A stretch of DNA of 20,667 nucleotides, taken from positions 324,923 through 345,589 of the forward strand of contig BFEA01000113.1 of the NCBI GenBank assembly GCA_003427395.1. Reading direction: 5' to 3'. Below, piece after piece: positions 17,653 to 20,667 of this stretch (the stretch's first letter is position 1; every line of letters starts with the position of its first letter). The notes below the pieces were generated by a model. The model saw nothing but the letters and a program-made list of their open reading frames with translations. It had not been told where the DNA came from and did not search any database. This DNA comes from Chara braunii. Lineage: Eukaryota > Streptophyta > Charophyceae > Charales > Characeae. Made by a program: the position numbers and the translations under genes.

Positions 17653-18258
17653 CCTAGGAGACCGATTGACTGCCTAAACCCTGATCAGATTCAACGACTA
17701 CCGACTGGAACCAAGGAGTTCGCATTACAGTACTAGAAAGACATGCTGAAAGTCGCAGAAAACATCAGGCATTCACAATGCAAGATGACAGTACATGCTA
17801 ATAAGCACTGCAGACTGTTGCCTCTGGGGATTATGTTTGGGTCAAGTCTACGAAGTTTCTGCCAGAAGCAGGGATATCTCGGAAGTTCCTACCTGTGTAT
17901 AGAGGGCCGTGGGAAATAATGGATGTTATAGGTGATCCAGATGGTCCATCCTATGTTGTCGATGTACCTCCACCCCCACATACTTATCCTGTGTTCCATG
18001 CCTCTAAGTTGCTACCCTACGTGACGGGAATGATACGTGACGAGTGACTCATTCCCGTCACGAAGGTCCATGATTCTGCCTGGTATGGACGGCCAATATT
18101 ACATACACTGCATCATAGGCGAGGATGTCCATAGATCTGGAAGGAGGGGAAGACCACAGCAGCCGTGCGAGGTCCAGTTCCATTACCAAGAACCTGAGGT
18201 ATACAAAGAATGACATGTGAGAGCCAGGCCCGAACATAGCGTCATTCTACGAGAGGGC
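17653..18258 (+). pseudogene. Ty3/gypsy retrotransposon pol fragment: integrase C-terminus and tail (degenerate)
   Basis: Three consecutive frame segments match the 3' end of a gypsy-type pol. The first (17659-17826) gives the helical region before the DNA-binding domain, with words such as RLPTGTKEF and VAENIR. The second (17829-18047) is the integrase C-terminal GPY/F-type domain: GDYVWVKS, YRGPWEIM, DGPSYVVDVP and the HTYPVFHASKLLPY signature. The third (18085-18258) has MDGQYY, GRRGRP and EVQFHY, like the chromodomain-type tail of plant and algal chromoviruses. Breaks seen: in-frame TAG at 17734, a frameshift near 17826, TGA at 18045, a further frame change before 18085, and TGA at 18211. 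The rest of the element, including LTRs, is not identified here. It is a dead fragment of an integrase that in intact elements joins cDNA to the chromosome. Confidence 0.85.
18021..18061. repeat. Perfect 13-bp hairpin at the pol fragment stop
   Basis: GTGACGGGAATGA (18021-18033) and its exact complement (18049-18061) flank a 15-nt loop containing the TGA stop at 18045-18047. It may be chance or a small insertion or duplication that broke the frame. Confidence 0.85.
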
Positions 18259-18363
18259 TAGAAGAGGCGTGAACATGGCAGACAGGTGAGAAAGTTTGTA
18301 TCTTTCTAAGAGGACCTTGAAATTAGGTCGGCAGGAGTGAAAGGATTTCATGCGTCAGTACAG

Positions 18364-18445
18364 TCCCGAGTCCGGTTCCACATGTCCCAAGGTCCCGAGT
18401 CCGGTCCCAGATGTCCCAAGTTCCCGAGTCATGTGTACCATAGTC
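18364..18445. repeat. 29-bp tandem repeat, 2.5 copies
   Basis: TCCCGAGTCCGGT(T/C)CCA(C/G) followed by ATGTCCCAAG starts at 18364 and 18393. A shortened copy starts at 18422. The remaining 18260-18915 has no recognised gene; a decayed LTR is possible but no matching partner LTR is in the window. Confidence 0.9.
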
Positions 18446-18913
18446 CAACCCGCAGGCCCTGAAGCCGAAATACCAGTTCAGAAACCCCGTAGGTCAGTGG
18501 GAGTCCGTAGCTCGGTAGAAGTCCACTAGGTCGGCATGAACCGGCACCCAATGAAAGTCCCAGTCCAAAAATAGCGGTAGCATCCAGGAAAAGTGGAGAC
18601 TTCCGAAACTAACAAACAATTCTAGCCGACAGGCCCTGCGATGGTTACCCGCCCGAAGGAAATCAATATTGTCAATTGCAGCAGCCACAAAAGGCTGCTA
18701 CAGGACCTGGAGACACACTTGTTCAGTCGGATGTTGCAGAAGCGCTGCTGGTTGCTTGTGTGACCCTTCAAGTGAGACTCCGGATGCATTTGTACGCCAT
18801 AGCTAGGGCTTGAGAGACTAGGAAGGATGGAGATAGTAGTAGTAGGAGAGAGAGAGAGAGAGCCGACAGTATTCGGAGAGAGTACGATCTACAGAGAGGG
18901 AGAGCTACAAGTT

Positions 18914-18918
<5 letters not shown>

Positions 18919-19004
<86 letters not shown>
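18919..19004. repeat. Microsatellite (AG)43
   Basis: Forty-three uninterrupted AG units, with a shorter (AG)n at 18845-18862. Frames through it encode Arg-Glu or Leu-Ser dipeptide repeats on the two strands and are artefacts. Confidence 0.97.
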
Positions 19005-19005
<1 letters not shown>

Positions 19006-19084
19006 ATACCAGTGTGTGTGTCTTTGGCAGCCACAGCGACCCTGTGGCTGCTGTTTGGAACTTCCGACAATTTTATCAATTGAA

Positions 19085-19229
19085 ATAATAATTTCGAGTT
19101 TCATCCGATATCTGGCCCAGCTATCGATTCGGAGCCTAAATACCCGCGGGCCAATTTTGCTGAACCGCCGCGGTGCCATTCAGTTTTCCTTTTGGCTGGC
19201 ACTTCCAGCCATTGTGGTCCGGTAACCCG
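19085..19229 (-). repeat. Dispersed repeat family R1, copy 3 (inverted)
   Basis: Read on the minus strand: GGTTACCGGACCACAATGGC, the palindrome GGCTGGAAGTGCCAGCC, CCAAAAGGA, AGGCTCCGAAT, then GATAGCTGGGCCAGATA. This is the same order as at 4240. Confidence 0.7.
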
Positions 19230-19874
19230 AATCCCGCAGGTCGCGGCGTGTTAACGTGACATGCCCGCGGCTGATAGCTGGGCCCCGAGTTGCTGTGTGG
19301 ACCTGGCGTGCATGCATGCATCCAAATCGAATGTCAATCTGAGTGGGATCATTGCATTCTTTTGGAGAGAACCTGGTCACTTTCTCAGTTATTTGATATG
19401 ACTCATCTGGGCCATCTGATTGGCGAAGGGTCCACAGTCCAGCTGGGAGGCCGTGTGACCAAACTCTGTCCCAGGCTTGAAACCATGTGGCCTGAGTCAC
19501 TGCCCAAACCCAGGCCATCCCTTGCTGTGTCAGCAACAGGGCCTGGATTAAAAAAAGGCAGGTCTGGCAGAAAATACAGACATAGGCCCAGCCACAACCA
19601 GTCAAGCTGGCCAAAATCCGGAACTATATCGACCTCTCAGGACTGTCAATGTTTCTTTTTCAGAAAGAAAAAGAAAAGGGCAACAGCTATGGGATATTAT
19701 CGTACAGCTGACTCTGAGCAAGTAAATCTTTCATGCCAATCCCGATATAGCTTGGCCTTTGCAGGCTTTACGTGTGTCCGCAAAACTGGAGCGCAAGGGA
19801 ATCATACCCCTCCATGCTAAGGTGTGACCCAACTGACATGTGGCATGGGACATCCACAGGTGCTTACAGCCACC
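19230..19874. other. Non-coding stretch, nothing recognised
   Basis: Longish frames on both strands (19180-19614 minus, 19290-19820 plus) have no domain and overlap each other. The only repeat is a short GCATGCATGCAT run (19309-19320). Confidence 0.4.
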
Positions 19875-19997
19875 AGTTTTTTCTTTTCTTTTATATCTTT
19901 TTTTTTCTCTCTCTCTCGTGCAGGGGCCATGCTAATCTTCTATGTATCAATCCAATTTTAACCGATGTCCTACAGGACACAAGTTTTTTCTTTTCTT
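19875..19997 (-). mobile_element. Complete retroposition unit: TSD, U6 fragment, A-rich tail, TSD
   Basis: The perfect 16-bp direct repeat AGTTTTTTCTTTTCTT occurs at 19875-19890 and 19982-19997. On the minus strand the order is AAGAAAAGAAAAAACT, the U6 5' part, GAGAGAGAGAGAAAAAAAAA, GATATAA, then the same 16 bp. The A-rich tail before the second copy and an A-rich site are the usual signs of target-primed reverse transcription by an L1-type LINE supplied in trans. Confidence 0.85.
19917..19980 (-). pseudogene. 5' part of U6 spliceosomal RNA (retropseudogene)
   Basis: On the minus strand the sequence runs GTCC-TGTA-GGAC (5' stem-loop), CATCGGTTAAAATTGGA, TTGATACATAGAAGATTAGC and ATGGCCCCTGC. 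This is the first ~64 nt of U6 in order, including the AGC of the catalytic region. The invariant ACAGAGA box reads ACATAGA (G to T), and the last ~38 nt (internal stem-loop 3' side and U-tail) are missing. In place of the 3' end is a (GA)n-A-rich tail. No TATA box or upstream element lies at the spacing plant U6 genes use. The copy is flanked by a perfect 16-bp target-site duplication, so it is a reverse-transcribed insertion, not a working gene. Confidence 0.9.
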
Positions 19998-20354
19998 AAT
20001 CTTCTTTTAATCCCTATTTCACTTTTTTTACTTGCTGCCCACGTTTTGCACCCGTCTGTTGGGGTGTTTTGTGTGCGTATGTCGACAATCACCTGAGGTC
20101 ACCCCCAAATCCATCCATATCTATTTTTAGGGTTAAAATGAATGCAAGGTAGCCACGTTTCTCTGCCCACACACCTGTATGCCCTTAATGCCATCCAAGT
20201 ATGAAAAGAGGGGTAAGCAAGAAACAGCATAGGCACCAACCTGCACTCAATAACCAAAGCCAATCATAACCTTATATCACATCACTTATTTCCATCAACC
20301 AAATCCAGTTGGCAAAAAGCATCCCGCTAACAAAGGCCTGATTCTCCAACTACT
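19998..20354. other. Non-coding stretch, nothing recognised
   Basis: Mixed A/T-leaning sequence with no repeat or frame of note. Confidence 0.45.
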
Positions 20355-20545
20355 GACGATATATATATATGTGGCAATATACATATATATCGTTATATAT
20401 ATATATCGTCAAATAGAACTGCCCGGTAAACCGTAGGCAGAGAGGGAGAAGAGGACAACAAACGAGGGGCTGTGACAAACTGTTTCGTCGGAGTTTCACC
20501 GACTCATCAGGAGGCTATATATGACAATATATATATATTGTCACA
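20355..20545 (+). mobile_element. Fold-back element F (one arm) with AT-rich palindromic ends
   Basis: 20407-20508 matches the left arm of the element at 8736 (CTGCCCGGTAAACCGTAGGC, GAGAAGAGGACAACAAACGA, GTTTCACC). GACGATATATATATATG...TATATCGTC (20355-20409) lies before it and GACAATATATATATATTGTC (20523-20542) after it. The second arm is lost. Repeat M sequence (AGAGCGCA) follows at 20560. Confidence 0.75.
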
Positions 20546-20667
20546 TAACTACAAACTAAAAGAGCGCACTTTGCGGAACAAAGAATAAAAGCAAAAAACA
20601 GGCACAGTGATAACATGCAAAAATAAAAATAAAAACAAAAAGAAAAAACAAGGGCAGATTGAAACCA

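Noticed and set aside
18768-19225. Long frames with Leu-Ser or Arg-Glu repeats
   Set aside because: They are the two strands of the (AG)43 microsatellite.
19917-19980. Functional U6 gene
   Set aside because: The 3' third is missing, the ACAGAGA box is mutated, no pol III promoter elements are in place, and the flanks are a target-site duplication.

Overview
The window is eukaryotic nuclear DNA from a large, repeat-rich genome. It carries one recognisable protein-coding exon in about 20 kb, many di-nucleotide microsatellites and homopolymer tracts, tandem duplications, fold-back elements, a decayed Ty3/gypsy pol fragment and a retroposed U6 snRNA copy. The exon encodes the N-terminus of a CHASE-domain receptor of the cytokinin-receptor type, and the 5' end of the U6 copy is closest to plant U6. 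Together these suggest a green plant, most plausibly a streptophyte alga. A charophyte such as Chara would fit the long intron, the pol tail and the repeat load, but that identification is inference, not something read directly.

Layout. 1-1030 is the start of an intron on the minus strand, opening with (CT)19(CA)22 at the window edge. 1031-1973 is the first coding exon of the CHASE receptor gene (minus strand). 1974-2871 is its pyrimidine-rich upstream region, ending in a (CT)47 tract. 2872-9600 is non-coding and built from short tandem duplications, three kinds of dispersed repeat and several hairpin or fold-back elements. 9600-11400 holds further duplications and an obvious assembly scar: a perfect 38-bp copy of the Nextera mate-pair junction adapter at 10643-10680 and a single N at 11155. 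11650-12985 is a C/T-rich minisatellite of about eight diverged 125-270 bp units. 13850-16000 is a series of duplicated blocks and short palindromes. 16280-16352 is a tRNA-like sequence. 16705-17157 is a nested fold-back element. 17653-18258 is a broken Ty3/gypsy integrase C-terminus. 18919-19004 is (AG)43. 19875-19997 is a 5'-only U6 retropseudogene with a perfect 16-bp target-site duplication. 20355-20545 is another fold-back-family copy.

There is no operon-like arrangement and no set of genes acting together. Most open frames in the window are low-complexity translations of repeats. The best biology is (i) the CHASE exon with two near-identical candidate splice donors 17 bp apart, (ii) the complete insertion anatomy of the U6 retropseudogene, which implies L1-type retrotransposition, and (iii) a small hairpin element whose copies differ in sequence while both arms change together. 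No novel protein-based system was found. Sequence around 10.6-11.2 kb should be treated as possibly misjoined.
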